Source: Thiosocius teredinicola (GTDB lineage Bacteria; Pseudomonadota; Gammaproteobacteria; Chromatiales; Chromatiaceae). From it: 64,000 nucleotides of DNA. The position numbers were made by a program, and so were the translations under genes. Location of the stretch: the NCBI RefSeq assembly GCF_002009425.1, contig NZ_CP019936.1, positions 4,575,297 through 4,639,296 on the forward strand, written 5' to 3'. Below the pieces are notes generated by a model. It was not told the origin of the DNA, made no database searches, and saw only the letters and a list, made by a program, of their open reading frames with translations. Positions 44,297-54,745 of the stretch are shown here, one piece after another (within the stretch, counting starts at the first letter, position 1; each line of letters starts with the position of its first letter).

Positions 44297-44487
44297 CAGA
44301 TTTCCCTTGCTAAATGTGTGCTTTCAACCGGACGGAATCGCTTCGCTACATCTCGCGCTAGTGCACGAATCCAGGCGAAATGGTACCGTATGCGGAGTTT
44401 TTTGGCCGGGCTTATCTGGCGCCGGCCGGGCAGGCACCTAGGTGCAACTGCAAACATCAAAACAATACAGAGTTACTGGAGGAACCC

Positions 44488-44802
44488 ATGCTGACGAAAA
44501 AAATCGCGTTGGCTTTGCTGATTGGTGGCTTGAGCATGAGCGGCGGTGTGTTGGCCGCTGACAAGGCCGCTGCCGATTCTGCGATCGCGGCTGCCAAGTC
44601 CGCGCAAAAAGCGGCTGCCGAAGCCGGTGGTGAGTGGCGAGATACCGGAAAGATCATCGAGAAGGCCGAAAAAGCCGCTGCCGATGGCAACTTCGGCACC
44701 GCCATGAAGCTGGCCGAACAGGCAAAAGATCAAGGTATGCTGGGCAAAGAACAGGCATCGGCCCAACAGAACGTCGGCAATCCCGAATACCTTTACAACT
44801 GA
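44488..44802 (+). CDS. SoxXA-binding-protein-like (SoxK) secreted protein
   Basis: A 104-residue secreted protein with a GGAGGA site and a signal peptide (MLTKKIALALLIGG, cleavage near VLA-AD). The mature helical chain (AKSAQKAAAEAGGEWRDTGK, AEKAAADGNFGTAMKLAEQA, NPEYLYN) matches the pattern I recall for SoxXA-binding proteins, which attach to the SoxXA cytochrome in thiosulfate oxidation. No lipobox is present, arguing against a murein lipoprotein. It is alone here, away from any sox genes, and followed by a terminator. Confidence 0.6.
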   Translation: MLTKKIALALLIGGLSMSGGVLAADKAAADSAIAAAKSAQKAAAEAGGEWRDTGKIIEKAEKAAADGNFGTAMKLAEQAKDQGMLGKEQASAQQNVGNPEYLYN

Positions 44803-44827
44803 TCAAGCCAAGCCGGCTGATACACAA

Positions 44828-44858
44828 AACCCTGCGCTGAGATGCGCAGGGTTTTTTT
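44828..44858. terminator. Rho-independent terminator
   Basis: AACCCTGCGC, 6-base loop, GCGCAGGGTT, then a run of T. It ends the soxK-like gene and may also serve the convergent dgkA. Confidence 0.85.
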
Positions 44859-44879
44859 ATGTTCGCCCGATTGTTCCAG

Positions 44880-45254
44880 CTACAGATAACGCGGCAACAG
44901 GATCAGCGCCCAGACCATGACCGCGAAGCTGATGGACAGAAACACGGCCGCGGAGCCGATATCCTTGGCGCGGCCCGATAGTTTGTGATGCTCGGGCCCG
45001 AAGCGATCGACAGTGGCCTCCACTGCCGAGTTCAGCAGTTCGACGATCATGACGATCAACCAGCTGCCGACCAGCAACGCTTTCTCGACGCCGCCTTCGC
45101 CCAACCAGAATCCCAAGGGCACCACGAACAGCGCGACGAGTACTTCCTGGCGGAACGCCGCTTCGTACTGATAGCAGGCGCGAAACCCCTGCAACGAATA
45201 ACCGAACGCGCGAAAGAGGCGCGTCAGCCCCGTCGTTTCGTTGAATTCAGACAT
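44880..45254 (-). CDS. dgkA: Diacylglycerol kinase
   Basis: A 124-residue inner-membrane lipid kinase with three hydrophobic spans. RAFGYSLQGFRACYQYEAAFRQE at the start and IVELLNSAVEATVDRFGPEHH, containing the catalytic Glu and metal-binding Glu, followed by KDIGSAAVFLS, are diagnostic. It recycles diacylglycerol to phosphatidic acid. It follows gcvPB by 86 bases. Confidence 0.95.
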   Translation of the reverse strand: MSEFNETTGLTRLFRAFGYSLQGFRACYQYEAAFRQEVLVALFVVPLGFWLGEGGVEKALLVGSWLIVMIVELLNSAVEATVDRFGPEHHKLSGRAKDIGSAAVFLSISFAVMVWALILLPRYL

Positions 45255-45340
45255 CAGTGTGACCGCCAGATGACAGCTGGTGCGCGGCGTTTCCGTTGCG
45301 CCACGCGATTCAAAACGGGCGCTACCCTACACTGAAAACG

Positions 45341-46789
45341 TCAATCCGTCTGCCAGCGAAGATCGAGTTCGCGCGCGGCCCGCACATCGTCCAACCGACG
45401 AACCGGCAGGGTATGCGGCGCTGACTTGACCGTATCGGGCGCGTTCTGCGCCTCGTCTTGAATCTTCACCATGGCCTCGACGAAACCGTCGAGCGCCGTC
45501 ATGTCTTCCGTTTCGGTGGGTTCGATCAGGAAACACTCAGGCACGAGCAATGGAAAGTACGTGGTCGGCGCGTGAAACCCGTAATCGAGCAGGCGCTTGG
45601 CGAAATCCATGGCCGTGACGTCCAGTTCCTTCGCCTGCTTTTTCAAGGTAACGATGAACTCATGCGTCGCACGCCGCTGCGGATAGGCGAGTTTGAAGCC
45701 GGCGTCGGACAAACGCTTGGCAAGATAGTTGGCGTTGAGTGTCGAGTATTCGGATACGCGCACCATGCCCTCGCGGCCCAACATGCGTGCATAGACATAG
45801 GCACGCAGCAGCACGCCCGCGTTGCCCGCGAAAGCCGAGAGCTTGCCGATCGTTTGCGGACGGTCTTTTTCGGTAATCCAGTGGTAGTCGCTGCCATCGA
45901 AACCAACCATTGGAACCGGCAGGAACGGCACCAAACGCTCACTGACACCGACCGGGCCGGCACCGGGGCCGCCACCGCCGTGCGGCGTCGAGAACGTCTT
46001 GTGCAGGTTCATATGGATGACATCGAAACCCATGTCACCCGGACGCACCTTGCCGAGAATCGCGTTGAGATTCGCGCCGTCGTAGTAAAGCAGACCGCCG
46101 GCTTCGTGAACGAGTTTGGCGATCTCGGTGATACGGCGTTCGAACACACCGACAGTCGAAGGGTTGGTCAGCATGATGCCGGCCGTTTGCGGACCAAGGG
46201 CCGCCTTCAAGGCCTCGACATCGACATCGCCGTCATCCAGCGTCGGTATCTCACGCACCTTGTAACCACACATCACCGCGGTTGCCGGATTGGTACCGTG
46301 CGCTGCATCCGGCACGATGATCTCGCTGCGCTCGGCGTCACCGCGCGCATCGTGATAGGCGCGGATCATGGCTACGCCGGCAAACTCACCCTGCGCACCA
46401 GCCGCCGGCACGAGCGACACCTGCTTCATACCGGTGACGTCTTTGAGCATTTCCTGCAGCTCGTACATGCAGCCCAGGAATCCCTGGCTATGCGAATCGG
46501 GGGCATGCGGATGACGTCCCAACAATCCCGGCAGCATCGCCAGCGAGTTACAGGCTCGCGGGTTGTACTTCATCGTGCACGAACCCAGCGGATAGAACTC
46601 AGTGTCGATCGAAAAGTTCTTCTGCGACAGCCGCGTGTAATGCCGTACCGCCTGCATCTCCGATACCTCCGGCAGTGCCGGGGGCTGCTTGCGCTGCATG
46701 CCGGCGGGAATCCCGCTCAACGCTGGTTTGTCTTTCGGCGCCTGGGCGAATGCCCGACGGCCGCTCTTGGATTGCTCGTAGATCAACAT
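45341..46789 (-). CDS. gcvPB: Glycine dehydrogenase (decarboxylating) subunit 2
   Basis: The 482-residue C-terminal half of the split P-protein of the glycine cleavage system. The PLP lysine is in [42 protein letters not shown] and [16 protein letters not shown] are typical. It works with gcvPA, gcvH and gcvT to turn glycine into CO2, ammonia and methylene-THF. A thiol peroxidase gene separates it from gcvPA. Confidence 0.97.
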   Translation of the reverse strand: MLIYEQSKSGRRAFAQAPKDKPALSGIPAGMQRKQPPALPEVSEMQAVRHYTRLSQKNFSIDTEFYPLGSCTMKYNPRACNSLAMLPGLLGRHPHAPDSHSQGFLGCMYELQEMLKDVTGMKQVSLVPAAGAQGEFAGVAMIRAYHDARGDAERSEIIVPDAAHGTNPATAVMCGYKVREIPTLDDGDVDVEALKAALGPQTAGIMLTNPSTVGVFERRITEIAKLVHEAGGLLYYDGANLNAILGKVRPGDMGFDVIHMNLHKTFSTPHGGGGPGAGPVGVSERLVPFLPVPMVGFDGSDYHWITEKDRPQTIGKLSAFAGNAGVLLRAYVYARMLGREGMVRVSEYSTLNANYLAKRLSDAGFKLAYPQRRATHEFIVTLKKQAKELDVTAMDFAKRLLDYGFHAPTTYFPLLVPECFLIEPTETEDMTALDGFVEAMVKIQDEAQNAPDTVKSAPHTLPVRRLDDVRAARELDLRWQTD

Positions 46790-46850
46790 CGCTGGTGTCG
46801 TAGGTGCTTAGGCCTGTTGGGAGGTGTGGTCGACTGCGGTGGGTGCGGTC

Positions 46851-47351
46851 TTAGCCGAGGGCCGAGATCGCAGCATCGTAGTCGGGCTCTTCACCGATCT
46901 CGCCGACCATCTGCGCATGCAACACCTTGTTGTCTGCATCGAGGGTCATCGCGGCGCGTGCGGTGATGCCGGCCAAGGGGCCATCTTCGATCAGTACGCC
47001 ATAGTCCTTTGCGAAGTTGCGCGAGCGCATCATCGACAGCGTCTTGACGTCGGCCGTGCCTTCGGCCTGGCAGAAGCGGCCCTGGGCGAACGGCAGGTCG
47101 GCCGAGATCACCAACACGACCACGTCGTCGCGCCCGCCCAGGCGCTCATTGAACACCTTGGTCGAGGTCGCACAAACGGGTGTATCCAGGCTCGGTACGA
47201 TACTCAGTATCTTCTTCTTACCGGCGAAATCGCTGAGGCGTACCTCCTTCAACTCGCCGTCGACGAGGCGGAAATCCGGTGCGGTGCTGCCGACGGCGGG
47301 CAGATCACCATTGGTGTTGATCGGGGATCCGTGCAAGGTTATCTGTGCCAT
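46851..47351 (-). CDS. tpx: Thiol peroxidase
   Basis: A 166-residue atypical 2-Cys peroxiredoxin. Peroxidatic Cys60 is in [12 protein letters not shown] and resolving Cys94 in QGRFCQAEG. It reduces lipid and other peroxides using thioredoxin. It sits between gcvPA and gcvPB, all on one strand with gaps of 61 bases on each side, so it is probably co-transcribed with the riboswitch-controlled operon. That placement is unusual. Confidence 0.96.
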   Translation of the reverse strand: MAQITLHGSPINTNGDLPAVGSTAPDFRLVDGELKEVRLSDFAGKKKILSIVPSLDTPVCATSTKVFNERLGGRDDVVVLVISADLPFAQGRFCQAEGTADVKTLSMMRSRNFAKDYGVLIEDGPLAGITARAAMTLDADNKVLHAQMVGEIGEEPDYDAAISALG

Positions 47352-47412
47352 ATCGTGTCTCCTTCAGGGGTTTATCGACACGTCGCCGTTCGCGACGCAC
47401 GCGCGTTGGTCA

Positions 47413-48828
47413 TCAATTGAACTTGGGTTCGACCGGACATCTTGCCTGGGTTCGGGCTGCCATCACCCGCGCAAGCTTGGTCGCATATTCGCTGATCTCG
47501 TTGTCGGTGCGCAGCTCGGTGGCGCACACCAGCACTGCATCGCCGAGTTCGGGGTAATCATTGCTCAGATCATATCCACCGAGCACGTTGTGCGCCGCCA
47601 GTGACCGCAGGATGTCAGCAACCGGCGCCGACAACTGCAGAACGCCTTCATGGAAGGTCGCGCTGTCGCCGAACAGGCGTGTGACACCCTCGATCGCATC
47701 GAGTAGCCCCAGCAGCTTCTGGGTATTTTCGTGGCAGTGGGCCGCGACTCGCGCAAGACCCTCACCGCCGAGCAAGGCCATGTGGATGGTAGCGGCGGTC
47801 ACCAACAAACCCTGGTTGGTGCAGATGTTCGAGGTCGCCTTCGAGCGGCGGATATGCTGCTCGCGCGCCTGCAGGGTCAAGGCATAGCCGACCTTGCCGT
47901 CGAGATCGACTGTCTTGCCGATGATCCTTCCCGGCATCTGGCGCACCAGCGCCTGTTTGGCGCACAGGAATCCGAAATACGGCCCACCCGACGACAAAGG
48001 TGCACCCAAGGGCTGACCCTCGCCGCAGGCGATGTCCGCACCGCCGTTGTTCTCGGCGTTGCCCCACTCGCCGGGCGGCGAGATCGCCGCCATCGCCAGC
48101 GGATTTACCACCGCGATCGCCAGCATGCCGTTCGCCTGAGCAAAATCGGTCATGGCATCGGCGTCTTCGAGCACGCCGAAGAAGTTGGGCTGGGGGATCA
48201 CCAGCGCCGCGAAGTCCTCACCGGCATACGGATCGAGCGCCGTCATATCGGTCTTGCCCGTCTTCGCGTCGAAAGGTACTTCGACCAGTTCGATGCCCTG
48301 GTTGCGCACGATCGCGTCCACCGTCTTGCGATAGGCGGGGTTGAGCGTTCGCGGCACCAGGATACGCCGCGACTTGGATTTGCGGTTGGCGCGCACCGCC
48401 ATCAGCACGGCCTCGGCCAGGCCCGATGCACCGTCGTACAGCGAGGCATTCGACACGTCCATCGCCATCAGTGCCGTCATCATCGACTGGTATTCATACA
48501 ACAGCTGCAAAGTACCCTGACTGGCCTCGGCCTGGTACGGGGTATAGGCGCTGTAGAACTCACCGCGGGTTGCGATCTGCCAGACGGCAGCGGGGATGTG
48601 ATGATCGTATGCACCGGCGCCGATGAAACAGACCGGCTGGCCGTCTTCGCGCGCCTTGGCGTGCATCAGCGCGGTGACTTCCATCTCCGACATGCCTTCG
48701 GGGACATGCTGCAGCGCAGCGGCGCGCAGATCGGCCGGGATCTCGTCGAAAAGATCGTCGATCGAATCGACGCCGATGACATCCAACATCTGGCGGACGT
48801 CGTCTTCAGTGTGCGGGATAAACGGCAT
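47413..48828 (-). CDS. gcvPA: Glycine dehydrogenase (decarboxylating) subunit 1
   Basis: The 471-residue N-terminal half of the split P-protein. [18 protein letters not shown] at the start, [35 protein letters not shown] and [11 protein letters not shown] are family blocks. It forms a heterotetramer with gcvPB. It follows gcvH by 38 bases. Confidence 0.97.
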   Translation of the reverse strand: MPFIPHTEDDVRQMLDVIGVDSIDDLFDEIPADLRAAALQHVPEGMSEMEVTALMHAKAREDGQPVCFIGAGAYDHHIPAAVWQIATRGEFYSAYTPYQAEASQGTLQLLYEYQSMMTALMAMDVSNASLYDGASGLAEAVLMAVRANRKSKSRRILVPRTLNPAYRKTVDAIVRNQGIELVEVPFDAKTGKTDMTALDPYAGEDFAALVIPQPNFFGVLEDADAMTDFAQANGMLAIAVVNPLAMAAISPPGEWGNAENNGGADIACGEGQPLGAPLSSGGPYFGFLCAKQALVRQMPGRIIGKTVDLDGKVGYALTLQAREQHIRRSKATSNICTNQGLLVTAATIHMALLGGEGLARVAAHCHENTQKLLGLLDAIEGVTRLFGDSATFHEGVLQLSAPVADILRSLAAHNVLGGYDLSNDYPELGDAVLVCATELRTDNEISEYATKLARVMAARTQARCPVEPKFN

Positions 48829-48866
48829 TGGCGGTGTTTTCTAAGCGGGTGATGCAGCGTTGCGGA

Positions 48867-49265
48867 TCAGTGTTCTTCGGATTCAGCATGTTCGGCGTAG
48901 GCATCGGCGTCGAGTAGCGCCTCAACCTCCGACGGGTCGGCCAGGCGGACGCGGAAGATCCAACCGTCTTCATAGGCATCCTGGTTGATCGTCTCCGGCG
49001 CATCGGCAAGCACCTCATTGACCTCGAGCACTTCACCGGTGACCGGGCTGTAGACGTCCGATGCCGCCTTGACCGATTCGACCACGGCGCATTCGGCCCC
49101 GGCACCCAGTTCGGCGCCGACTTCCGGCAGCTCGACGAAAACCAAGTCGCCAAGCAGCTCCTGTGCATGGTCGGTGATGCCTATGGTGGCAATGCCCTCA
49201 TCATCCACACGCACCCATTCGTGCGACCGGGTGTACTTCAGTTCTGTTGGGACGTCATTGCTCAT
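48867..49265 (-). CDS. gcvH: Glycine cleavage system H protein
   Basis: A 132-residue lipoyl carrier. Lipoylated Lys66 sits in [28 protein letters not shown] and [10 protein letters not shown] are typical. The ATG at 49265 gives the normal length; the frame to 49370 is not used. Confidence 0.97.
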   Translation of the reverse strand: MSNDVPTELKYTRSHEWVRVDDEGIATIGITDHAQELLGDLVFVELPEVGAELGAGAECAVVESVKAASDVYSPVTGEVLEVNEVLADAPETINQDAYEDGWIFRVRLADPSEVEALLDADAYAEHAESEEH

Positions 49266-49354
49266 TGTTTTTTCCTCTCGGGCTCTGGCGCGATCGGCGT
49301 TGTTCACCGAACCGCTTTTCTCTAATTGCGGTCGAGCGACCGGTCCTATGTCAA

Positions 49355-50446
49355 TTACAGCGCAATACACGCCTTTCCGTTGCGCACAAACGGCATTTTT
49401 ACACGGCGCACGGTCAGTCGCTTGCCACGCACATCGACCGTGAGTTGCTCGCCGGCGTCGGCCGCAACGCGTGCCATCGCGATCGAACGTTCAAGTGTGG
49501 GCGAGAATCCGCCCGACGTCAGCTCACCGACCTCGCGATCACCGTCGAATACCTTTTGGTGACCGCGCAGCACGCCTTTGCCCTCGAGCAACAAGCCGAC
49601 AAACTTCGGCAAATCACCACCGGCACGCTGCCGCTCAAGGGCGCTGCGTCCGTTGAATGCACGGTCTTGCGGCTCCAGGGCGACCGTCCACGCCAGGCCC
49701 GACGTCAGCGGGCTCTGTGTTTCGTCCATATCGCTGCCATACAGGTTCATCCCGGCCTCGAGCCGCAGGGTATCGCGCGCACCCAGGCCGCACGGCGCAA
49801 CCCCCGCGTCGGCCAGCGCGCGCCAGAACGCCGGCGCTTCGCTTTCCGGCATCATGACCTCGAAGCCGTCTTCCCCGGTATAACCGGTTCGACCGACAAA
49901 CCATTCGCCGGCGTATGCCGCGCTGAATGGTTTCAAATCCATGGCGGAGGCCGCGAGATCACCCGGCAGCACCGTCTTGGCCTTCTCGCGCGCCTTGGGC
50001 CCCTGCACCGCAATCATGCCGAGATCGAATCGCGGCTCCACCGAGACCTCGTACGGCTTCGCCTGAGCCTCGATCCACGCGACGTCTTTTTCGGTGGTGG
50101 CGGCATTGACGACCATACGAAACCAGTTTTCGGACAAGAAATAGACGATAAGATCGTCGATAACCCCACCATCTTCGCGCAACATGCACGAATAGAGCGC
50201 TTTACCGGGGTTTTGCAGTTTACCCACGTCGTTCGCCAGCAGGTGTTGCAGGAACTCGCGGGTGCGCGCGCCACGCAGGTCGACCACCGTCATGTGACAG
50301 ACATCGAACATGCCCGCATCGTGCCTGACCGCATGATGCTCCTCGATCTGCGAACCGTAGTTCACCGGCATGTCCCAGCCACCGAACGACACCATGCGTG
50401 CCCCCATGTCGCGGTGGGTCTCGTTGAGCACAGTCTTCTTGTCCAT
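49355..50446 (-). CDS. gcvT: Glycine cleavage system aminomethyltransferase (T protein)
   Basis: A 363-residue THF-dependent enzyme. [47 protein letters not shown] and [18 protein letters not shown] are family motifs, with the catalytic Asp in the last. The ATG at 50446 follows GGAG with 6-base spacing. It is first in the gcvT-gcvH-gcvPA-tpx-gcvPB operon and sits directly after the riboswitch terminator. Confidence 0.97.
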   Translation of the reverse strand: MDKKTVLNETHRDMGARMVSFGGWDMPVNYGSQIEEHHAVRHDAGMFDVCHMTVVDLRGARTREFLQHLLANDVGKLQNPGKALYSCMLREDGGVIDDLIVYFLSENWFRMVVNAATTEKDVAWIEAQAKPYEVSVEPRFDLGMIAVQGPKAREKAKTVLPGDLAASAMDLKPFSAAYAGEWFVGRTGYTGEDGFEVMMPESEAPAFWRALADAGVAPCGLGARDTLRLEAGMNLYGSDMDETQSPLTSGLAWTVALEPQDRAFNGRSALERQRAGGDLPKFVGLLLEGKGVLRGHQKVFDGDREVGELTSGGFSPTLERSIAMARVAADAGEQLTVDVRGKRLTVRRVKMPFVRNGKACIAL

Positions 50447-50462
50447 CACCATCTCCAGCGGC

Positions 50463-50516
50463 CAAAAACAAAGGGGCGGTATGGCTATCGCCTGCCACGA
50501 CAACCATACCGCCCCT
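50463..50516 (-). terminator. Riboswitch expression-platform terminator
   Basis: On the minus strand, AGGGGCGGTATGG and its exact complement (13 bp) with a 19-base loop, followed by TTTGTTTTT. The 5' arm overlaps the 3' end of the second glycine aptamer (CAGAGGGG), so ligand binding can compete with terminator formation. Confidence 0.8.
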
Positions 50517-50730
50517 CTGTCCGGCGACCTGAGAGTTTGAAAGCGCTGCGCGCTCCGTGCCCCGTCGGTGGGTACCCGCGGGCACCGCTCTCCAGAGTCG
50601 ATCCGAATCCGTCCGCCGAATTCATCCCCGTGGTCCTTTTGCCTGAGCGATTCCGGGCGGAAATTGCGCCTTCGGCCTTGTCGCCCGGATCACAGTGCCG
50701 GCAACAATGTCTCCCACAGGGGTTGGGATC
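50510..50730 (-). ncRNA. Tandem glycine riboswitch
   Basis: Read on the minus strand, two glycine aptamers are visible. Aptamer 1 has GGGAGAC, then GCCGAAGGCGCAA and CTCAGGCAAAAGGACCAC. Aptamer 2 has CTCTGGAGAG, CACCGACGGGGCACGG and AACTCTCAGGTCGCCGGACAG. These are the conserved blocks of the class. It lies between a sigma-70 promoter and gcvT, with a terminator at its 3' end, and so should switch the operon on when glycine is high. Confidence 0.93.
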
Positions 50731-50739
50731 GAAGTCGCG

Positions 50740-50768
50740 ACTATATAAAGTAAACATCCGCTTGCCAA
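50740..50768 (-). promoter_or_regulatory. Sigma-70 promoter of the gcv operon
   Basis: Minus strand TTGGCA (50768-50763), 17-base gap, TATAGT (50745-50740): one mismatch in each hexamer. The start of transcription would fall near 50733, just before the riboswitch. Confidence 0.75.
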
Positions 50769-50791
50769 CTTGGACATCCCCGCAATTCGCC

Positions 50792-51949
50792 ATGGCTTTC
50801 AAGACGCCCATCGTTCGTTCCCTGATCATCCTCGCTGCGGCCGGCGTGCTCGCCACCGTGGCCGCCACGATCTATGCCCCGGATAAGGTCACACGCGCCG
50901 CCGACAAGGTCGAAAACTACCTACGCGACAAGCTCGCCCAAACCGGCATCATCGCCAGCGCAGAGGCTGCCGCATCGGACGACTGGATCATCGGCCGGGC
51001 ATCACTGAAGCGCTGGCGGGCAAACATCGACGTGGTACTGGGGCCCGGCCAGATTCGGCTCGATGGCCGCGATATGAAGAATCTGACGCAAGCTTCACGC
51101 AAAATGCGCGACGGCTCGATCCTCGAGATCGGCAGCGGCACCTACGACACCGGCATCGCGACCAAGGCGAACAACATCCTGATCATCGGACGCGGTCACG
51201 TGACCTTCCGCGGCGCCGCAGCCAAGGGGAAAGGCACCTTTATCGTCAACGGCAACAACACCACGATCGAGAACATCGAGTGTCGTGACGTGAAGGTAAA
51301 AGACGGCAACGGCGCCTGCGTGCGCCTGCAGGGCAAGAACCTGACGCTCAAACACGTGTTCTTCCATTCATCGCAACAAGGCCTGCTGACCGGCAACAAG
51401 CCGGGCAAGGTGGTGATCGTAGACAGCTTTTTCGAGCGCCTCGGGCATGGCGGGCGGGCCCACGGCATCTACCAGGGTGGCGGGGTGCTGGAGATCGATC
51501 GCAGCTATTTTCTCGGCGCCAAGAGCCAGGGACACGAAGTCAAATCCCGCGCCAAACGCACCACGATCACCAACAGCGTGATCGCCTCGATGACAAACCA
51601 GGACAGTCGCCTGATCGACATCTCCAACGGCGGCATCGCATCGATTACCGATTGCACCCTGCAACAGGGTCCGAAATCGAGCAATCTCGACGCCATCGGC
51701 TTCGCCGTGGAGAAAAAGCGCCACAAGGAAAACGCCTTCACGCTGAAGCGCAACGTGATCATCCTCGAACGCAAAGGCAACAATCGCCTGTTCCACACCA
51801 AGATCAAAGGCCTACAAGCGGACATCACCGACAACATCATCGTGTCGGAGAAGAAGACACCCTTCGCAGCCACAAACCTCGAGTTCGAAGATCGTCAGGA
51901 AGCCGGCCTGCCCGCCTATCCGGAGATTCCCGACCGTCCAACGATCTGA
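50792..51949 (+). CDS. Secreted or membrane-anchored right-handed beta-helix protein
   Basis: A 385-residue protein with an N-terminal hydrophobic segment (VRSLIILAAAGVLATVAATIY) that may be an anchor or signal. The region from about 95 to 360 shows repeated short beta-strand turns (NNILIIGRGHVTF, NTTIENIECRDV, NLTLKHVFFH, RTTITNSVIA, IASITDCTL), the pattern of parallel beta-helix proteins such as polysaccharide lyases and adhesins. No catalytic site is recognised. It is divergent from the gcv operon; the frame extends far upstream but the ATG at 50792 is the first that gives a sensible N-terminus. Confidence 0.75.
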   Translation: MAFKTPIVRSLIILAAAGVLATVAATIYAPDKVTRAADKVENYLRDKLAQTGIIASAEAAASDDWIIGRASLKRWRANIDVVLGPGQIRLDGRDMKNLTQASRKMRDGSILEIGSGTYDTGIATKANNILIIGRGHVTFRGAAAKGKGTFIVNGNNTTIENIECRDVKVKDGNGACVRLQGKNLTLKHVFFHSSQQGLLTGNKPGKVVIVDSFFERLGHGGRAHGIYQGGGVLEIDRSYFLGAKSQGHEVKSRAKRTTITNSVIASMTNQDSRLIDISNGGIASITDCTLQQGPKSSNLDAIGFAVEKKRHKENAFTLKRNVIILERKGNNRLFHTKIKGLQADITDNIIVSEKKTPFAATNLEFEDRQEAGLPAYPEIPDRPTI

Positions 51950-51963
51950 AGATCGGCGGAGGG

Positions 51964-53622
51964 TCAGCGGGCCGACTTTCGCACCAACAACACCACCGGG
52001 ATCAGGCCAACCAGCAACAGCGCGACCGCCGGCAGTGCGGCGCGCTCCCATTCGCCTTCGGACGTGAGCTCGTAGATGCGCACCGCGAGGGTGTCCCAGC
52101 CGAACGGCCGCAGCAGCAAGGTAGCCGGCATCTCCTTCATGACATCGACCAGCACCAGCAGCCCGGCCGTCAGCAGCCCCGGACGCAACATCGGCAGATA
52201 GACCCGCCAGACCGTTTCCCACTGGCCTGCCCCCAGGCTGCGTGCGGCATCGCGGATGCTCGGGCGAATGCGCTCCAGGCTGCTGTCTACCGGGCCGTAA
52301 GCAACCGCAAGAAATCGTGCGAAGTAGGCCATCAACAGCGCAACCACCGTGCCCGACAGAAGCAGGCCGATATCATGACCGGTCAGCCACTCGACCGCGT
52401 CGGCGAAACGGTTGTCGAACCAGGTCAGCGACAGCATGACGCCTACGGCCAGCACCGAACCCGGCAAGGCGTAACCCAAGGTACCGATGCGCACGCTCAG
52501 CGCGGTGGACAAATCACCGTGGTAACGCTGTGCGAACGCCAGAACGAAGGCTGCCGTGACGGTCAACACGCCTGCGATTACGCCGAGAAACAGCGTGTGT
52601 TGCAGAAGATCCCAGTACCGGCTATCCAGACCCGACGAGGTCTCCCACGCCCAACTCACAAGCTGCACAACCGGAGCGGCGAAGGCGATCGAGAACACCC
52701 CCCAGGCGAAGGCGCTGGCCGCAACGGCACGGCCACCCGACAGTCTCATGCGACGCTGCACACCGCCACGACCCGTTTCGGTGAAGCGTGCACGCTGACG
52801 AAAACGTCGCTCGATGACCAGCGCCACCAGGACCAGGGTCAACAGGATCGACGCCAGTTGCGCAGCACTTTGTAGATCGAAGAAACCGAACCATGCTTTG
52901 TAGATCGCCGTCGTGAAGGTATCGAAATTGAACACCGATACCGCACCGAAATCGGCCAATGCCTCCATCAACGCCAGGCTAAGCCCGGCAATGATCCCCG
53001 GCCGCGCCATCGGTAGTGACACACGGAAGAAGGCCGCCCACGGACCGAGACCGAGACTGCGCGCCGCTTCATAGGCACTCTGGCCCTGCCCGAGAAACGA
53101 TACCCGCGCCAGCATGTAGACGTAGGGATACAGCACCAGCGTCATCACCGCGATCACACCGAAGGTGTTGCGCACCTCGAACGACCAACTCGGCGGCAGA
53201 TCGAACAGTGCGCGCAGGCCCGCCTGGACCGGCCCGGAGAAATCCATGACACCGACGAACACAAAAGCCAGCACGTAAGCCGGCAATGCGAACGGCAACA
53301 TCAAGGCCCAGTCGAGCATGCGCCGCCCGGGAAAATCGCACATGACGGTCAGCCAGGCGAGCGAGACGCCAAGCGACAAGGTGCCCACGGTCACGCCGAT
53401 CAGCAGCCATGTCGTATTGCGCATCAGGTTAGGCAGAATTGTGCCGCCGAGATGGGCCCAGATTTCCGCGTCGACGGACAGCCAGGAACTGAAAATGACC
53501 GCCAGGGGTACGATCACGCTGACCGCGAGCAGACGCGCGGCCCAACGCCAGCGAACGCTGTCATCGCGTTCACGCGCCGCCCCGACAAAGACCTGATTTT
53601 CGGCTTCGATTCCCGCTGTCAT
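51964..53622 (-). CDS. Fe(III) ABC transporter permease (FbpB-type)
   Basis: A 552-residue fused double permease of the FbpB/SfuB type with about 12 hydrophobic segments. Both halves carry the ABC-permease EAA-type loop: EAARSLGLGPWAAFFRVSLP and DAARSLGAGQWETVWRVYLP. It follows the iron-binding protein gene by 99 bases. The ATPase subunit is not in the window. Probable role is import of ferric iron across the inner membrane. Confidence 0.92.
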   Translation of the reverse strand: MTAGIEAENQVFVGAARERDDSVRWRWAARLLAVSVIVPLAVIFSSWLSVDAEIWAHLGGTILPNLMRNTTWLLIGVTVGTLSLGVSLAWLTVMCDFPGRRMLDWALMLPFALPAYVLAFVFVGVMDFSGPVQAGLRALFDLPPSWSFEVRNTFGVIAVMTLVLYPYVYMLARVSFLGQGQSAYEAARSLGLGPWAAFFRVSLPMARPGIIAGLSLALMEALADFGAVSVFNFDTFTTAIYKAWFGFFDLQSAAQLASILLTLVLVALVIERRFRQRARFTETGRGGVQRRMRLSGGRAVAASAFAWGVFSIAFAAPVVQLVSWAWETSSGLDSRYWDLLQHTLFLGVIAGVLTVTAAFVLAFAQRYHGDLSTALSVRIGTLGYALPGSVLAVGVMLSLTWFDNRFADAVEWLTGHDIGLLLSGTVVALLMAYFARFLAVAYGPVDSSLERIRPSIRDAARSLGAGQWETVWRVYLPMLRPGLLTAGLLVLVDVMKEMPATLLLRPFGWDTLAVRIYELTSEGEWERAALPAVALLLVGLIPVVLLVRKSAR

Positions 53623-53721
53623 GTTTCGGCTTCAAACGACGACAGCGGGAAGACAGAGTCTCCCCGCTGTCAGGGGCCGGGAAGAGCTTCACCGGCCCAC
53701 ATGCAATGACGTCATTCGACG

Positions 53722-54717
53722 TTAACGATACCCGGCGCGATCCATCAACTTGATCGCGTCGCCCTGCAGACGACCCGCCTCGCTGACGTGCAGATCATCG
53801 GCTTTGAAGTCACCCCAAGAGGCAACCAGCGGGTCCGGCTTGACCTTCGCATTGACCGGGTATTCCATGTTCAACCCGGCAAAATCGGATTGCGCCTCTT
53901 CCGACGACAACCATTCCAGCAGCTTCAGCGCCGCCTCGGGGTGCTTTGCATACTTGGTGATGCCGGCGCCGGAGACATTGATGTGCACGCCGCTGCTGTC
54001 CTGGTTCGGCCAGAACAGGGCCAGTGGCACTTCCGGGTTGTCCTTCTGCAGTCGGCCGAAGTAGTAGGTATTGACGATCCCCACGTCACACTGACCGGCA
54101 GCGATCGCTTCCATTGTCTTGGTGTCGTTGGAGAACGGCTGGGTAGCGAGGTTCGCGACCCAACCCTGTACGATCTTTTCGGCTTCGGCTTCGCCGAGTC
54201 GCGCAATGAACGTGGCGACCAACGATTGGTTGTAGACCTTCTTCGACGTACGCAGACACAAGCGCCCCTTCCACTTTGGATCGGCCAGATCTTCGTAGGT
54301 GGTGAGCTCGCCCGGTTTCACCCGCTCGGTGCTGTAGACAATCGTGCGCGCGCGCTCCGACAGACCGAACCAGCGACCCTTGGCATCGCGCAGGTTGGCC
54401 GGCACGTTGGCGTTCAACACCGCTGAGTCTATCTCTGCCAACACATCGGTCTCCGCGGCATGCCACAGGTTGCCCGCGTCGACCGTGATCAGCATGTCAG
54501 CGGGCGTGCGGCGACCTTCGGCGCGCAGCCGTTGCAACAGCGGACCTTCCTTGTCGGTGATGTAGCTGACATCGATCCCCGTCTCCTTGGTGAAACGATC
54601 GAACAATGGCTTGATCAGGTGTTCTTTGCGCGACGAATAAACAACCACCTCGTCGGCAGTCGCCGTGACAGGCATAGCAACGGCAAACGCCAGTAAGCCG
54701 AACAACAGGGAACGCAT
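53722..54717 (-). CDS. Fe(III) ABC transporter periplasmic binding protein (FbpA/FutA-type)
   Basis: A 331-residue secreted protein with signal peptide MRSLLFGLLAFAVAMPVTATA and a GAGGTGA site. EVVVYSSRKEHLIKPLFDRF, YITDKEGPLLQRL, ADMLITVDAGNLW and DVGIVNTYYFGR (with a Tyr pair that binds Fe(III)) fit the family. A Fur-like box precedes the gene, consistent with iron repression. Confidence 0.93.
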   Translation of the reverse strand: MRSLLFGLLAFAVAMPVTATADEVVVYSSRKEHLIKPLFDRFTKETGIDVSYITDKEGPLLQRLRAEGRRTPADMLITVDAGNLWHAAETDVLAEIDSAVLNANVPANLRDAKGRWFGLSERARTIVYSTERVKPGELTTYEDLADPKWKGRLCLRTSKKVYNQSLVATFIARLGEAEAEKIVQGWVANLATQPFSNDTKTMEAIAAGQCDVGIVNTYYFGRLQKDNPEVPLALFWPNQDSSGVHINVSGAGITKYAKHPEAALKLLEWLSSEEAQSDFAGLNMEYPVNAKVKPDPLVASWGDFKADDLHVSEAGRLQGDAIKLMDRAGYR

Positions 54718-54745
54718 CTTCAAATCACCTCGAGAGAACAATAAA

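Noticed and set aside
45458-46966. 502-codon plus-strand open frame antisense to gcvPB
   Set aside because: Rich in Arg, His and Gln as expected for the reverse strand of a high-GC gene; gcvPB on the other strand is certain.
49247-50791. Upstream extension of the beta-helix frame across gcvT and the riboswitch
   Set aside because: The extension runs antisense to gcvT and has no protein-like pattern; the ATG at 50792 gives a normal hydrophobic N-terminus.
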